64,000 bases of DNA from Sorangium cellulosum. GTDB lineage: Bacteria > Myxococcota_A > Polyangia > Polyangiales > Polyangiaceae. Below are positions 17,601 to 27,181 of the stretch, piece after piece. Position 1 is the first letter of the stretch, and every line of letters begins with the position of its first letter. Location: positions 3,679,501-3,743,500 of the forward strand of contig NZ_CP012670.1 of the NCBI RefSeq assembly GCF_004135735.1. The letters run 5' to 3'. Made by a program: the position numbers and the translations under genes. The notes beneath the pieces were generated by a model. The model ran no database searches, had not been told where the DNA came from, and worked only from the letters and a program-made list of their open reading frames with translations.

Positions 17601-18695
17601 GACGCCGAGCACCGCGACCATCGTGCCGCTGAGGAGCGGCTCGAGCCGCGCGTCGTCGCCGAGGACCTCGCGGAGCGCGGCGTCCACCTCGGGTCGGAGC
17701 GGGCCGCCGCCCAGCTCGAACAGCACGCAGGCGACCACGCGCCGCTCGCTCGTGGCGAGGCGCGCCTGCGGCCGCTCGGGGCTCTGGCTGCTCGGAGGGG
17801 CCGCCTTGATCTCCTGCACCGCGCGCCGGATCGCCGAGGCCGAGCGCTCCGTCGCCGGGGGATCGTTGCCGAGCTCGCCGACGCGGGCGAGCGCGCGCGC
17901 CAGCTCGCCGCCGTTCTCGTACCGCTCCTCGCGATCGCGGGCGATGGCGCGCGTGATCACCTCGTCCAGCGCCTCCGGCACGTCGAAGCGGATCTGCTGC
18001 GCGCGCGGCGGATCCTCGAGCACGAGGCGGCCGAGCAGCGCGATGGCGTGCTCGGTCTCGAACACGTTCCTGCCCGTGACCAGGCGGAAGAGGACGGAGC
18101 CCAGCGAGTAGACGTCGGCCCGCGCGTCCACCGGCTCGCCGCGCGCCTGCTCGGGCGCCATGAAGTGCGGCGTGCCGATGATGGTCCCGCGCTCGGTGGG
18201 GTAGTCGTCCGGGACCGCGAGCTTCACGACGCCGAAGTCGATGAGCTTGATCGCGGTGCCCTTGCCGCGGACGAGGAAGATGTTCGAGAGCTTGAGGTCG
18301 CGGTGGATGACGCCGCGGGCGTGGATGGCGGCCATGGCGGCCGCGCTGCGCCGCACCACCTCCACGGAGTCGCGCATGCCGAGCGGCGCGCGGCGCTGGC
18401 GCTGCCCGAGATCCTCGCCGTCGAGCCACTCCATCGCGAAGAACGGGCGCCCGTCGAGCCACGTGCCGTGGGCGATGTACTGCACGATGTTGGGGTGCCG
18501 CAGGTCGGCGAGGATCGCGATCTCGCGCGCGAAGCGGGCGCGCTCCTGCGGCGACGCCGAGGCGCGCAGCATCTTGATCGCGACCGGCGCGCCGGTGGTC
18601 TGATCGGTGCCCTTGAAAATATCACCCATGCCGCCGCTTCGGCTGCGGGCCTCGATCATGAAGCGGTCGGTCGGATCGGTGAACTCCGGGAGCAC
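14688..18695 (-). CDS. Ser/Thr protein kinase with cyclase-like, AAA ATPase and TPR regions (1335 aa)
   Basis: GTG start. Residues ~10-275 are a Hanks-type kinase: Gly-rich loop SGGMGDIFKG, Lys41 in VAIKML, catalytic HRDLKLSN (Asp133), DFG at 153-155, and GTIIGTPHFMAPEQARG. All catalytic residues are present, so it should be active. Residues ~310-450 resemble a class III nucleotide cyclase fold (RRVVACVLFELGGG, GARVSVAVGHAVRGRANLAG) but lack clear metal-binding aspartates, so this part is probably a sensor or regulator. A Walker A (GPAGIGKS) lies at ~497, and LFIEDLHWAD is a Walker B-like strand. The C-terminal ~500 residues are TPR-like helices. This AAA-TPR layout is a STAND-type signalling switch. 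No membrane segment, so it should be cytosolic. Confidence 0.93.
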   Translation of the reverse strand: MLPEFTDPTDRFMIEARSRSGGMGDIFKGTDQTTGAPVAIKMLRASASPQERARFAREIAILADLRHPNIVQYIAHGTWLDGRPFFAMEWLDGEDLGQRQRRAPLGMRDSVEVVRRSAAAMAAIHARGVIHRDLKLSNIFLVRGKGTAIKLIDFGVVKLAVPDDYPTERGTIIGTPHFMAPEQARGEPVDARADVYSLGSVLFRLVTGRNVFETEHAIALLGRLVLEDPPRAQQIRFDVPEALDEVITRAIARDREERYENGGELARALARVGELGNDPPATERSASAIRRAVQEIKAAPPSSQSPERPQARLATSERRVVACVLFELGGGPLRPEVDAALREVLGDDARLEPLLSGTMVAVLGVERSRGDEAMRAARAALTVARSTPGARVSVAVGHAVRGRANLAGEAIERAAQQLESAVPGAVRIDAHATSALEGRFVVQEDARGGVLLHEDVAGFDARKLLGQPIPTVGRERELALLQGLFHEIAEDGVPRAALVTGPAGIGKSRVRAELLQRLDTAPHAPVILLCRGDPMSHASSLSGLGRALRALMSIHDGERLEDQIQKVNAHVAARLSRPLRFLAAFIGELVGVPFPDRGDEPLRAARESAQLMQSRMRMAIEAFFRSKSESTPQILFIEDLHWADGTTIELVDWLLGCADLRFGVFAFARPEIASRFPSLWEARNVTRLPLSPLSAEAADRLVSTALPQADPATRGAIVQRAGGYALFLEELIRHAAEGRDDVPLSVQALVQHRVDRMSKGGREVLRAASIFGPVFWTAGVEALLERAVGPELAELEAGEIIARQGASRIAGQAQWAFRQALVRDAAYASVLEEDRAALHLAAAAWLESAGDVDPGLIARHAEAGGERPRAALLYARAARAALSSGAELDAALDLATSGLACGAEGATRAALLVHRGQICELLGRIPEALDAAEEAARLALPGSDLWGEAQVLAVTSRIAAGESEEGDARAASALSPQFAAALSPSIRAMLLAARARGLLDLGRPADARRAAEAATVAARASGSSDAVLHAREAHVAALLHAGDLSAALAAGASLEEEAERARDVVVATKARLSTGAALNHLGLFEQAQATLERALQGARGRRLRALEGLALHHLGMACARLGDLEEGIAHERAASRIADECQLARLRIVSRLHEALFLVWRGAPGDYGTAYALARWLCEETSRHAAALQPLASFALARVQLARRELKAALDAAREAGRRLEGGPVDAWDASIRLALVEALLATGHDAEALSALDAALTAVAARVDAIRDRRHRDAFVRGSDEIGRLLSLARERLGRSLPAISPAAAPRGAGPTHGRDAHAEGAAAPAHEKGAPRS

Positions 18696-18883
18696 CCTCG
18701 GGAAAGGCTACGCGAACTTCGCAGCTTGATGCCAGAGAGAAGGCGCCCCGCGCGCCGCGCCGCCAGGCGACCGGGGCCGAGGCGGCGCTCGCGCGCTGCG
18801 CCGCGCCGACGCGACGGATCGAGGCCGGCCCAGTGCGCAAAAATTCAGCGACGACCCGCTGCGCGGCGCGCGCGTCGCCGTGC

Positions 18884-19990
<1,107 letters not shown>

Positions 19991-20407
19991 TCCGGGTCAA
20001 TGGCTCCGCGTTCCTAAGCCGTTCGCGGCAGCCATTCAGAGCGCTCAGGGCGGAGTGCGTCAAGGACTCATGAGCTGTTGTTGGGTGCAGTTTTTTTTTT
20101 GGCCGGTGAGTGCATTCTACGTGGTAATGAGAGGTGCCGTGTCGTAATGCGCTGCGCACTCGAGAGTTCGCGCGTCGCACGCCGTATTTGTGACGATTGC
20201 GGCCTCGTGTTCGTAAATGACCGCCGCGCGACCGCTCGGCGAGCGGGCACGTCGTTATTCGTGGTAATCGAGGATCGTTGATCGGAAACGACGCTGCGCG
20301 GCTGGCGGGCGAGCGCCACCGCGCGTGCGGCCGGGCGGGCCGCGCCGGAGGAGGTTCGGGCTGTGCGTCGGGGGAGGGGGGGAGGGGAGCGGCGGGCGGG
20401 GGGGCGC
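19991..20407. other. Gene-free, relatively A+T-rich spacer with T10 run
   Basis: 417 bp between the polyproline gene's start and the phosphatase gene's end, both minus strand. It holds T10 at 20091-20100 and a stretch (about 20070-20290) much richer in A+T than the rest of the window. CGTGGTAAT occurs twice (20119 and 20260). Read on the minus strand there is TAGAAT (20119-20114), a good -10 candidate for the polyproline gene but without a clear -35, and a TTGACG at 20063-20058. No gene is supported: a 67-codon plus-strand frame here has no start signals. Confidence 0.5.
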
Positions 20408-21715
20408 TCAGCCCGCGCGCGAGGCGAGCCGCGCGAGATCCTTGGGATCGCTGACCCGGACGAGGATGACCGTGATGTTGTCGCGCCCGCCGCTCGCGTT
20501 GGCCTTCTCGATCAGCGCCTGGGACGCCTTCTCGGGATCGGGCTCCGAGAGGAGGATGTCGCGGATGGCCTCGTGCGTCGCCATCTTCGAGAGGCCGTCG
20601 GAGCAGAGGAGGTAGACGTCGCCGGGGTGAGGGCGAGCGATGATCAGATCGACCTTGACGGCGGGGGAGATCCCGATCGCCCGGCTCAGGTGGTTCGCCA
20701 TGGGGCCGGTGATCCCCGCGGCGCCCATCGTGTGATCGGTGGTGAGCTGCGTGAGCTCGTTGTCGCGGAGGCGATAACACCGGCTGTCGCCGACGTGGCC
20801 GATATAGAGCCGCTGCTTGTTGGGGGAGAACCGGGCGCTGACGAGGGTCGTCCCCATGCCGGAGAGGCTGCGATCGGCGTGGGCGCGCTCATAGATGGCC
20901 TGGTTCGCCCGCTGGATCGCGACCGCCAGCTCGCTGCCGCGCCGGGGGACATCCGGGTAGGGGCTCGCCCCGTCGCCGTCCACGAACGACTGGTCCTTGA
21001 ACGCCCTCGCGATCGTGTCGACCGCGAGGCGGCTGGCGACGTCGCCGCCGGCGTGGCCGCCCATGCCGTCCGCCACGGCGAACAGGTAGTGCTCGTCCAG
21101 GCAGAGGTAGCAGTCCTCGTTCTTCTTGCGTTTCTGGCCCGGGTCGGTCTGCCCCACCGCGCTGATGAGCAGGAGCGGCGACGAGCTGGTCGGCTCGTCG
21201 ATGGCGGCCTCGTCGTCGTAGATGATGGGAACGGCGGAGGGCTCCTCGCGCTCGTGATCCTCGTCGTCCTCGTCTTCCTCCTCGCCGCCGTACGACGGGG
21301 CGCTCGGGCGCTTGATCGGCGTCTGCAGCACCTCCGGCGGCGCCAGCGTGATCAGCGTGAGGTCGTCGTCGTCGTCGAAGCCGTCGTCGTCCTCGCGACG
21401 GGGCGCCCCGTTCGGCCGCCTCCAGTCGGCGCCCGAGATCCGCTCGGAGCGCCCGGCTCCTCCCGTGATGTTCGCGTGAGCGCTCTCGCCCGCGGGCGCG
21501 CGCAGCCCGTCGTGCGGGCTGATGGATCCCGACCCGCTCGTGGAGCTCTCGAAATCTGCCTCCGCCTCGGCGAGCGCATGGGCTCCGGAGCCCCCCTGCG
21601 ACGGCGCGTGCGCCGCGCGCGGCCGGGCCCGGTCGCCGTTGTTCGAACGAAAATACCAATAGATCAGCCCGAGGAGGGCGATTCCCATGACGAGGGCGGC
21701 TGCGAGATCGGCCAT
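20408..21715 (-). CDS. Membrane-anchored PP2C-family protein phosphatase (435 aa)
   Basis: Metal-dependent Ser/Thr phosphatase of the PP2C/PPM family. The start is set at the ATG at 21715 because a single membrane segment follows at once (ALVMGIALLGLIYWYF), then ~165 residues of acidic, low-complexity linker. The catalytic domain runs ~190-430: RKKNED, ADGMGGHAGGDVAS, GMGTTLVSA, HVGDSRCYRL, LCSDGLSKM and GGRDNITVIL give the full set of metal-binding aspartates. It is a likely counter-enzyme for Hanks-type kinases such as the one 2 kb away on the same strand, although the two are not in one operon. The catalytic domain probably faces the cytoplasm. Confidence 0.92.
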   Translation of the reverse strand: MADLAAALVMGIALLGLIYWYFRSNNGDRARPRAAHAPSQGGSGAHALAEAEADFESSTSGSGSISPHDGLRAPAGESAHANITGGAGRSERISGADWRRPNGAPRREDDDGFDDDDDLTLITLAPPEVLQTPIKRPSAPSYGGEEEDEDDEDHEREEPSAVPIIYDDEAAIDEPTSSSPLLLISAVGQTDPGQKRKKNEDCYLCLDEHYLFAVADGMGGHAGGDVASRLAVDTIARAFKDQSFVDGDGASPYPDVPRRGSELAVAIQRANQAIYERAHADRSLSGMGTTLVSARFSPNKQRLYIGHVGDSRCYRLRDNELTQLTTDHTMGAAGITGPMANHLSRAIGISPAVKVDLIIARPHPGDVYLLCSDGLSKMATHEAIRDILLSEPDPEKASQALIEKANASGGRDNITVILVRVSDPKDLARLASRAG

Positions 21716-22316
21716 GTCCCGGCGACCAACGTAGCAAAGGCGCGCCGCGTCTCCGAGATCAACGTGAAGGGGGGCGACCGGTAGCGCCCCGGGCTCGGTC
21801 GGTGGAAGTGCGGCAGCAGGGGCGCGCCGCGGGCGCCGGCGGCGCGGGAGCGCGCCATGGCCGTCGTGCCGCCGGGCCCGCCACCCCACGGCGATCCGCG
21901 CTGTCGTGACGCGGACGACCGCGCACCGGCGCCGCGCCTCGCGCGCGCGACAGGGCCGGCCGTGCCTCGTGCTGCGCTGCGGCAGGCGCCGTCGCAGCGG
22001 CCCGGCCCCCTCGTTTCCTTGGCCCTGGCCAGCGCCGCCGCGAGCGAGCTCGCGAGCGCATCGAGGTCATGGCGCCCACGGCCCGCCTCGCGCGCGGCTC
22101 TCCTTTACGACTACTTCTGCGTTCCACTCATCACCTCTGCCCTCGGCGTCGCCGGCGCGCACGGCGGGGCCTCCCAGCTCCGCTCGGCTCTGCGCTCGGC
22201 GCGGCGCGCGCTGCGCGGCTCACGCCGCCGCCCGCGGATCTCGCGCGTGTCCGCCGCAAACGAACTCGTGGAGCGGGTTGCCAGTACTCGTGGTGCTGAC
22301 TAGTCTCCGCGCCCGC
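21716..22316. other. Divergent intergenic region, no gene seen
   Basis: 601 bp between the divergent phosphatase and lipoprotein genes, so it should carry promoters for both. I saw no convincing -35/-10 pair. GCGAGC-ga-GCTCGC at 22040-22053 is a short palindrome. Open frames across it have no start signals and match shadow patterns of high G+C DNA. Confidence 0.5.
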
Positions 22317-24038
22317 ATGAAAGTCGCCCGCGCACTTCTCCGGACACCTCGCGTTCTTGGCGCGGGCCTCGCGGCCTTGATCGTGGGCGGGCTCGGCGCC
22401 GCCGGGTGCTTCGTCGGGAGCGAAGGCCTCTCGCCGCCGACCGAGGGGTTCTACTTCCCGACGGGCCTCGCGGCGTCTCCCGGCGGGCGGGTGCTCTACG
22501 TCGCGAACTCGGATTTCGATCTCCAGTACAACGGCGGCACGGTCCAGGCGCTGGATCTCCAGCGGCTGCGGAAGAGGACGCTCGCTCTCCAGGAGTCGCT
22601 CAACCCGCGGGAGGGGGGGGAGGCGGGCGCGGACCTCCGCGCCGCGTGCGGGAGCCTGGGGATCAACGCCGCGGGGGTGCTCTACCCGGGGCCCTGCGGG
22701 CCGCTGGACGTCGCCGCCCTCGGCGGGGACGAGGCGATCATCCGCAGCTCGGCCGTCATCGGCGCGTTCGCCTCCAACGTCGTCCTGGTGCACAGGCCGC
22801 TCGCCGAGCCCGCGCCGGACGCCGCGGCTGCGCCGCAGGCGAGGCTGTTCGTGCCGGTCCGCGGCGACCCCTCGATCACCTTCTTCGAGGTCGCCGACGA
22901 CCGGCCCGAGGCCCCCGCGGCGACGCGGTGCGGAGAGGGAGACGCCTGCTTCCGGCTGGACTGCGGCGCGACCACGAACGGCGGGCGCTGCAGCGTCGAC
23001 CACCGCGTCGGCGAGATCCCGAGCCGGGAGATCGAGCGGCGCAAGCTGCCGCTCGAGCCGCTCGGGATCAGCGCCGGCCCGGACGGGGAGAGCCTCGTCG
23101 TCTCGCACCACACGGAGAACAAGGCGAGCCTGATCGTCAACCCGTGGACCTCCGTCGGGAGGCCGCAGCTGGCCGACGTCCTCGACGATCTGCCCGCCGG
23201 GCCGACGGAGCTCGCGGCCGTGCCGCCCCCGCGCCTGGTCCGCGCGCTGGGGGAGGAGGCGATCGACTACCAGCCCGCGTTCCTGCTCACCTACGTCGCG
23301 GCGCCGCAGGTCGACCTGCTCCGCGCCCAGGCGAGCACCGACAGCGAGCCGGCGCTCCTGTTCCAGTCGTCCTCGACCCCGATCACCGCCGCCGCGCGCG
23401 GCGTCGACTCCCGGGGGGTCGCCGTGGACGCGAGCGAGCGGCAGGCGTGCGAGGCGGGGTGCGCGGACGCCGACCGCGATTGCCTCGCGCGGTGCGCGGA
23501 GATCCCGGTCCAGGCGTTCGTCGCGCACCGCAACCCGAACGCGCTGCTCGTCGGCGAGCTGACGACGACGCTCGTCGAGGACGACTCGGGCCGGCCGGAC
23601 GACCGGTGGGCAGCGGCGTACGAGACGCTCGCGATCCGCGACACGGCGCCGCTCGCGGCCTACCCGACCCGGGTCGCGGTGGGCGACGTCATCGGCGTCG
23701 ACGGCGCGCGCCGCCGGAGGGTCTTCGCGCTCGCGTTCGACTCGGGGCACGCGTTCGTCTACGACCCGGCGGCGCGCCGCATCGACGCGGTCATCCGCAC
23801 CGGCCGCGGGCCGCAGGCCGTCGCGTTCGACACCGGCGTCACGTGCGGCCCCGAGAAGGAGCGCTGCGACTGCACGCCGGGGGAGGACGACGGTTGCGAA
23901 CCCTACTCGCTCATGTACATCGCTCATTTCACCGACTCGTACCTCGGCGTGGTCGATCTCGACATGCGCAAGGCGAACACGTTCGGATCGATGATCCTCA
24001 CGGTGGGCAAGCCGGTCCCGCCCCGGGAGTCCCAATGA
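22317..24038 (+). CDS. Lipoprotein, probable β-propeller (573 aa)
   Basis: The start is set at the ATG at 22317 because a clean lipoprotein signal follows (VGGLGAAGC, Cys31). The frame is open further upstream but without a start signal. The mature protein has propeller-like blades: FPTGLAASPGGRVLYVANSD, then DLQRLRKRTL, with a late blade GHAFVYDPAARRIDAVIRTG. Several Cys pairs (CEAGCADADRDCLARC, CGPEKERCDC) suggest disulfides, hence an extracytoplasmic site. No catalytic motif is seen. Its TGA overlaps the ATG of the next lipoprotein gene by four bases, so the two should be made together and may form one surface complex. Confidence 0.75.
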   Translation: MKVARALLRTPRVLGAGLAALIVGGLGAAGCFVGSEGLSPPTEGFYFPTGLAASPGGRVLYVANSDFDLQYNGGTVQALDLQRLRKRTLALQESLNPREGGEAGADLRAACGSLGINAAGVLYPGPCGPLDVAALGGDEAIIRSSAVIGAFASNVVLVHRPLAEPAPDAAAAPQARLFVPVRGDPSITFFEVADDRPEAPAATRCGEGDACFRLDCGATTNGGRCSVDHRVGEIPSREIERRKLPLEPLGISAGPDGESLVVSHHTENKASLIVNPWTSVGRPQLADVLDDLPAGPTELAAVPPPRLVRALGEEAIDYQPAFLLTYVAAPQVDLLRAQASTDSEPALLFQSSSTPITAAARGVDSRGVAVDASERQACEAGCADADRDCLARCAEIPVQAFVAHRNPNALLVGELTTTLVEDDSGRPDDRWAAAYETLAIRDTAPLAAYPTRVAVGDVIGVDGARRRRVFALAFDSGHAFVYDPAARRIDAVIRTGRGPQAVAFDTGVTCGPEKERCDCTPGEDDGCEPYSLMYIAHFTDSYLGVVDLDMRKANTFGSMILTVGKPVPPRESQ

Positions 24039-27000
24039 AGCTCCGCGCCGCGCTCCTCGCCCCCGTCCTCTCGCTCGTCGGGTGCGCCGGGGAGGCCACG
24101 CCGGTCGAGGTCGAAGCCCTCGCGCAGTCCGGCCGGAGCGCCTTCCTCTGCCTCGCGATCGACCGGCCCGACCCCGAGGGGCCGGGCGTGCTGCGCCCGC
24201 TGCCCATCACGGACTGCGCCCGCCGCTACGCGGAGTCGCCCGACGACTTCGAGGTGGACCCCGAAGACGAGGGCAGGGCCAAGCTGCCGCACCTGTACGC
24301 CCTCGTGACGCAGACCTCGCGCGGCGAGGTCGCGATCGTCGATCTGACCACCGAGCGCTCGTCGATCCTCGACCTGGACCCGGGGACGCCGGGCGCCAGC
24401 TTCCTGCCCGTGGGCGCGCAGCCGGTCGACATCGTCGCGACGCCGGGGAGCACCGCGGCGTTCGTCGCGGTCGCCGAGCCGGGGCGCGAGGGCGTCTTCG
24501 CGCTCCCGTCGGCCCGGGCGCTGCCGCGCGACGGCTGCCCGGTCCCGTCGCTCAGCACGTGGCCGTCCTGCTCGCTCGGCTCCCCGCCGGGCGAGATGGT
24601 GCTCGTCTCCGACCCGCCCGGGCCGGACGGCAAGCTGCGGAGCTCGTGCTCGAGCGACTACGACCTCGATCCGGAGGGCGCCGGCGAGGCCGGCGACGGC
24701 GGCGCGTGCGGCGAGGCGAGCGGCGACCTCGGCCGGGAGGGTCTCGGCCGTCAGAAGCTCATCGTCACGCTCCCCGAGCTCGGCGGGCTCGCGGTGCTCG
24801 ACGCGCAGACGCTCCTCGAGGACGAGCGGTTCAGGGACGGCGGGTTCGCGCCGTGCGAGGTGGAGCGGTGGGTCCCGCTGGACGTCGCGCTGCCGCCGGC
24901 CGCGACGCCCGCCGTGGCGCCCCACGGTCCCGAGTGCGTCGAGCCGGCGACGACGGCCGGGGCCGCGCAGGCGATCTCGCCGCCGCGGCCCGCGGGGCTC
25001 GCGCTGGCCGGCGATCGGCTGTTCGTCGCCGATCTCGACGCGCCCGTGATCCACGTCGTGGACCTCCCCACGCCGTGCGAGCCGGTGGAGCTGCCCCCGC
25101 TCTTGCCCTCGTCGACGCTCGACCCCGCGCGGCTCGTCACGACCAGCCGCATCGCGGTGAGCCAGGCGTCGCCGCCCGACTTCCGCCGCTTCCTCTACGC
25201 GGTCGACGCGGGCGACGGCAGCCTGATGGTCTTCGACGTCAGCGACGGCGCGACCAGCCGGACGCCGCTCGCGCGCCCGCACCCGGAGTGGAACCCGTTC
25301 CAGCCGCCCGATCGGATCCGCTTCCGGGCGCCGGTGCGCGACCTCGAGATCGTGGCGCGCGACTCCCCCGCCAGGCTCCCCGCGACGGGCGTGGCGCCGG
25401 AGGGGATCCGGTGCGATCCCGATCCGGGCCTCCGGGCCTGCGACAGCACCATCGCCTCGTGCGACCTCGAGACGCTGTACCGCACCTCGGCCGACCACGA
25501 CGCCGGCGCCGGCCCGCGGAGGCTCCGCGGCTCGTTCGCCTACGTGGTGCTCACGAGCGGCCAGGTCGCGGTCGTCGACGTGGACGACCTCGACGCGGCG
25601 TGCCGGGGCCCCGAGGTGAAGAGCCAGCTCGCCGGGTGCGAGGTCGCCCCGCTGCCCGGCGCCCCCCCGGACGACCACGACGCCGACGGCATCCCGAACG
25701 CGCCGGTCCTCGATCCGGAGACCGGCCAGGTGCGCGTCGACGGGGACGACTGCCCCTACTACCCGAACCGGCGCGAGGGCGACCGGCGCGTCGACAGGAA
25801 CGGCGACGGCATCGAGGACACCTGCGAGCTCAGGACCTCCGGCGAGGCGTCCTGCGGCGTCGTCCTCCCGCACACGCCGCGCTCCGAGGACTACATCCTG
25901 CCGAGCGGCGGCGCCGGCCAGCGCGAGCCGGGCGTGCAGACCCTCCCGCTCCTCTACGACCGGAGCGGCGCGATCGTGCAGCTCTCCGAGGAGCGGAGCC
26001 CGAAGATGCGCGCCACGCTCCCGCCCGAGGGGGTCGCCGCGCCGGATCTCACGCTCGGCGTGGGCGCGGAGCGCCAGCCGATCCTGCGCGGCCAGCAGGG
26101 GCTCGTGGAGCGGTCCGGCGAGCTGCAGCACGCGCTGGTGATGAACCTCGAGGACCCGCGGGTGCACATCGTCAACACGGGGTGGACCGTCACCTACGAG
26201 GGCGCGCTCCCCGGCTTCTCCCGGACGTTCGTCGGCTTCGACGGCGACGAGAGCGCCCTCGGGAGCTCCGACGCCCGCTTCTGCCGCCGCGGCGTGCAGA
26301 GCCGGGCGAGCATCGAGGAGCAGCTCCTCGCCGCCGGCCTGGGGGAGCGTGAGGCGTCGGCCCGGGCCGCGCAGCTCGCCGACTTCGTGCAGATCACGTC
26401 CGAGCTCCCGGACGAGGACGCCGCGTACTGGCAGGCGTCGCGCGAGCCCGTCTGCTCGTACGAGCGGTGCAACGCGAAGTACGGCAGCATCATCACGTCG
26501 CGCCCCGGGCTCCGCGTCGCCGAGGCCTACGAGGACCACCTCGTGCTGGAGTCGCGCGATCCCGACGTCGACGAGGTCGCGTTCGCGCGCTGCTGCTTCC
26601 CCGGCGAGGTGCAGCTCGACGTCCGGGCCGGGGGCCAGTGGGTCGTGCAGGACGCCGGAGGGGGCTTCCTGCACCACGTCATCGCCGATCCGGCGACGGG
26701 CAGGTGCCGCAACGCGTGCGACGGGCGCCTCGCGCGGCTCAACGGCCGCGTGGTGCACACGCCGACCGACGGGCCGGTCACCGACGGCGAGCCCGGCGCG
26801 TTCATCAACCCCATGTTCCGCTTCGCGATCACGGGCGGGGCGCCCGAGCAGGACATGCAGTTCCGCTTCACCACCCAGGGCGCTTTCACGCCGCTCCACA
26901 TCGAGCTCTCCGAGGCGATTCGCCGGGACGACCGGTACGACGTCCAGCCGCAAGCGATCCGGTTCATCCCGGCGACCGGCGAGCTCGCGATCACCGACGG

Positions 27001-27064
27001 CTCGCTCCAGGGGCTGATCCTGCTCAGCTCGAGCAGCATGACCCTCACGCACCAGTTCCGCTGA
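24035..27064 (+). CDS. Large lipoprotein, unknown function (1009 aa)
   Basis: Begins inside the stop of the gene before it (ATGA). Signal peptide with lipobox LSLVGC, Cys17. The N-terminal half has propeller-like segments similar in style to its partner (LVTQTSRGEVAIVDLTTE, FLYAVDAGDGSLMVFDVSDG, AYVVLTSGQVAVVDVDDLD). Near residue 570-600 there is a DGDDCPYYPN and DRNGDGIEDTCE block, like thrombospondin type 3 calcium loops. The C-terminal half is Cys-containing and unrecognised. Family unknown; a cell-surface binding or structural role is inference. A hairpin just after the stop probably ends the transcript. Confidence 0.75.
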   Translation: MKLRAALLAPVLSLVGCAGEATPVEVEALAQSGRSAFLCLAIDRPDPEGPGVLRPLPITDCARRYAESPDDFEVDPEDEGRAKLPHLYALVTQTSRGEVAIVDLTTERSSILDLDPGTPGASFLPVGAQPVDIVATPGSTAAFVAVAEPGREGVFALPSARALPRDGCPVPSLSTWPSCSLGSPPGEMVLVSDPPGPDGKLRSSCSSDYDLDPEGAGEAGDGGACGEASGDLGREGLGRQKLIVTLPELGGLAVLDAQTLLEDERFRDGGFAPCEVERWVPLDVALPPAATPAVAPHGPECVEPATTAGAAQAISPPRPAGLALAGDRLFVADLDAPVIHVVDLPTPCEPVELPPLLPSSTLDPARLVTTSRIAVSQASPPDFRRFLYAVDAGDGSLMVFDVSDGATSRTPLARPHPEWNPFQPPDRIRFRAPVRDLEIVARDSPARLPATGVAPEGIRCDPDPGLRACDSTIASCDLETLYRTSADHDAGAGPRRLRGSFAYVVLTSGQVAVVDVDDLDAACRGPEVKSQLAGCEVAPLPGAPPDDHDADGIPNAPVLDPETGQVRVDGDDCPYYPNRREGDRRVDRNGDGIEDTCELRTSGEASCGVVLPHTPRSEDYILPSGGAGQREPGVQTLPLLYDRSGAIVQLSEERSPKMRATLPPEGVAAPDLTLGVGAERQPILRGQQGLVERSGELQHALVMNLEDPRVHIVNTGWTVTYEGALPGFSRTFVGFDGDESALGSSDARFCRRGVQSRASIEEQLLAAGLGEREASARAAQLADFVQITSELPDEDAAYWQASREPVCSYERCNAKYGSIITSRPGLRVAEAYEDHLVLESRDPDVDEVAFARCCFPGEVQLDVRAGGQWVVQDAGGGFLHHVIADPATGRCRNACDGRLARLNGRVVHTPTDGPVTDGEPGAFINPMFRFAITGGAPEQDMQFRFTTQGAFTPLHIELSEAIRRDDRYDVQPQAIRFIPATGELAITDGSLQGLILLSSSSMTLTHQFR

Positions 27065-27073
27065 GCGGCCCGC

Positions 27074-27096
27074 CCCGCCGGCGTCATTCCGGCGGG
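27074..27096 (+). terminator. Hairpin after the lipoprotein pair
   Basis: CCCGCCGG (27074-27081), loop CGTCATT, CCGGCGGG (27089-27096): a perfect 8-bp G+C stem starting 10 bases after the stop. No T run follows, so it may be a Rho-assisted or mRNA-protecting end and not a classic terminator. Confidence 0.6.
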
Positions 27097-27181
27097 AGCA
27101 CCGAAATTTCCACGAAAAACGCGGATGAAACGCGCAAGTCACGCGTAGACCGCATCGCGCGTCGGGGCTAAGACGCCGCCG

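Noticed and set aside
20091..20100. T10 as a plus-strand terminator
   Set aside because: No stem precedes it and no plus-strand gene ends here.
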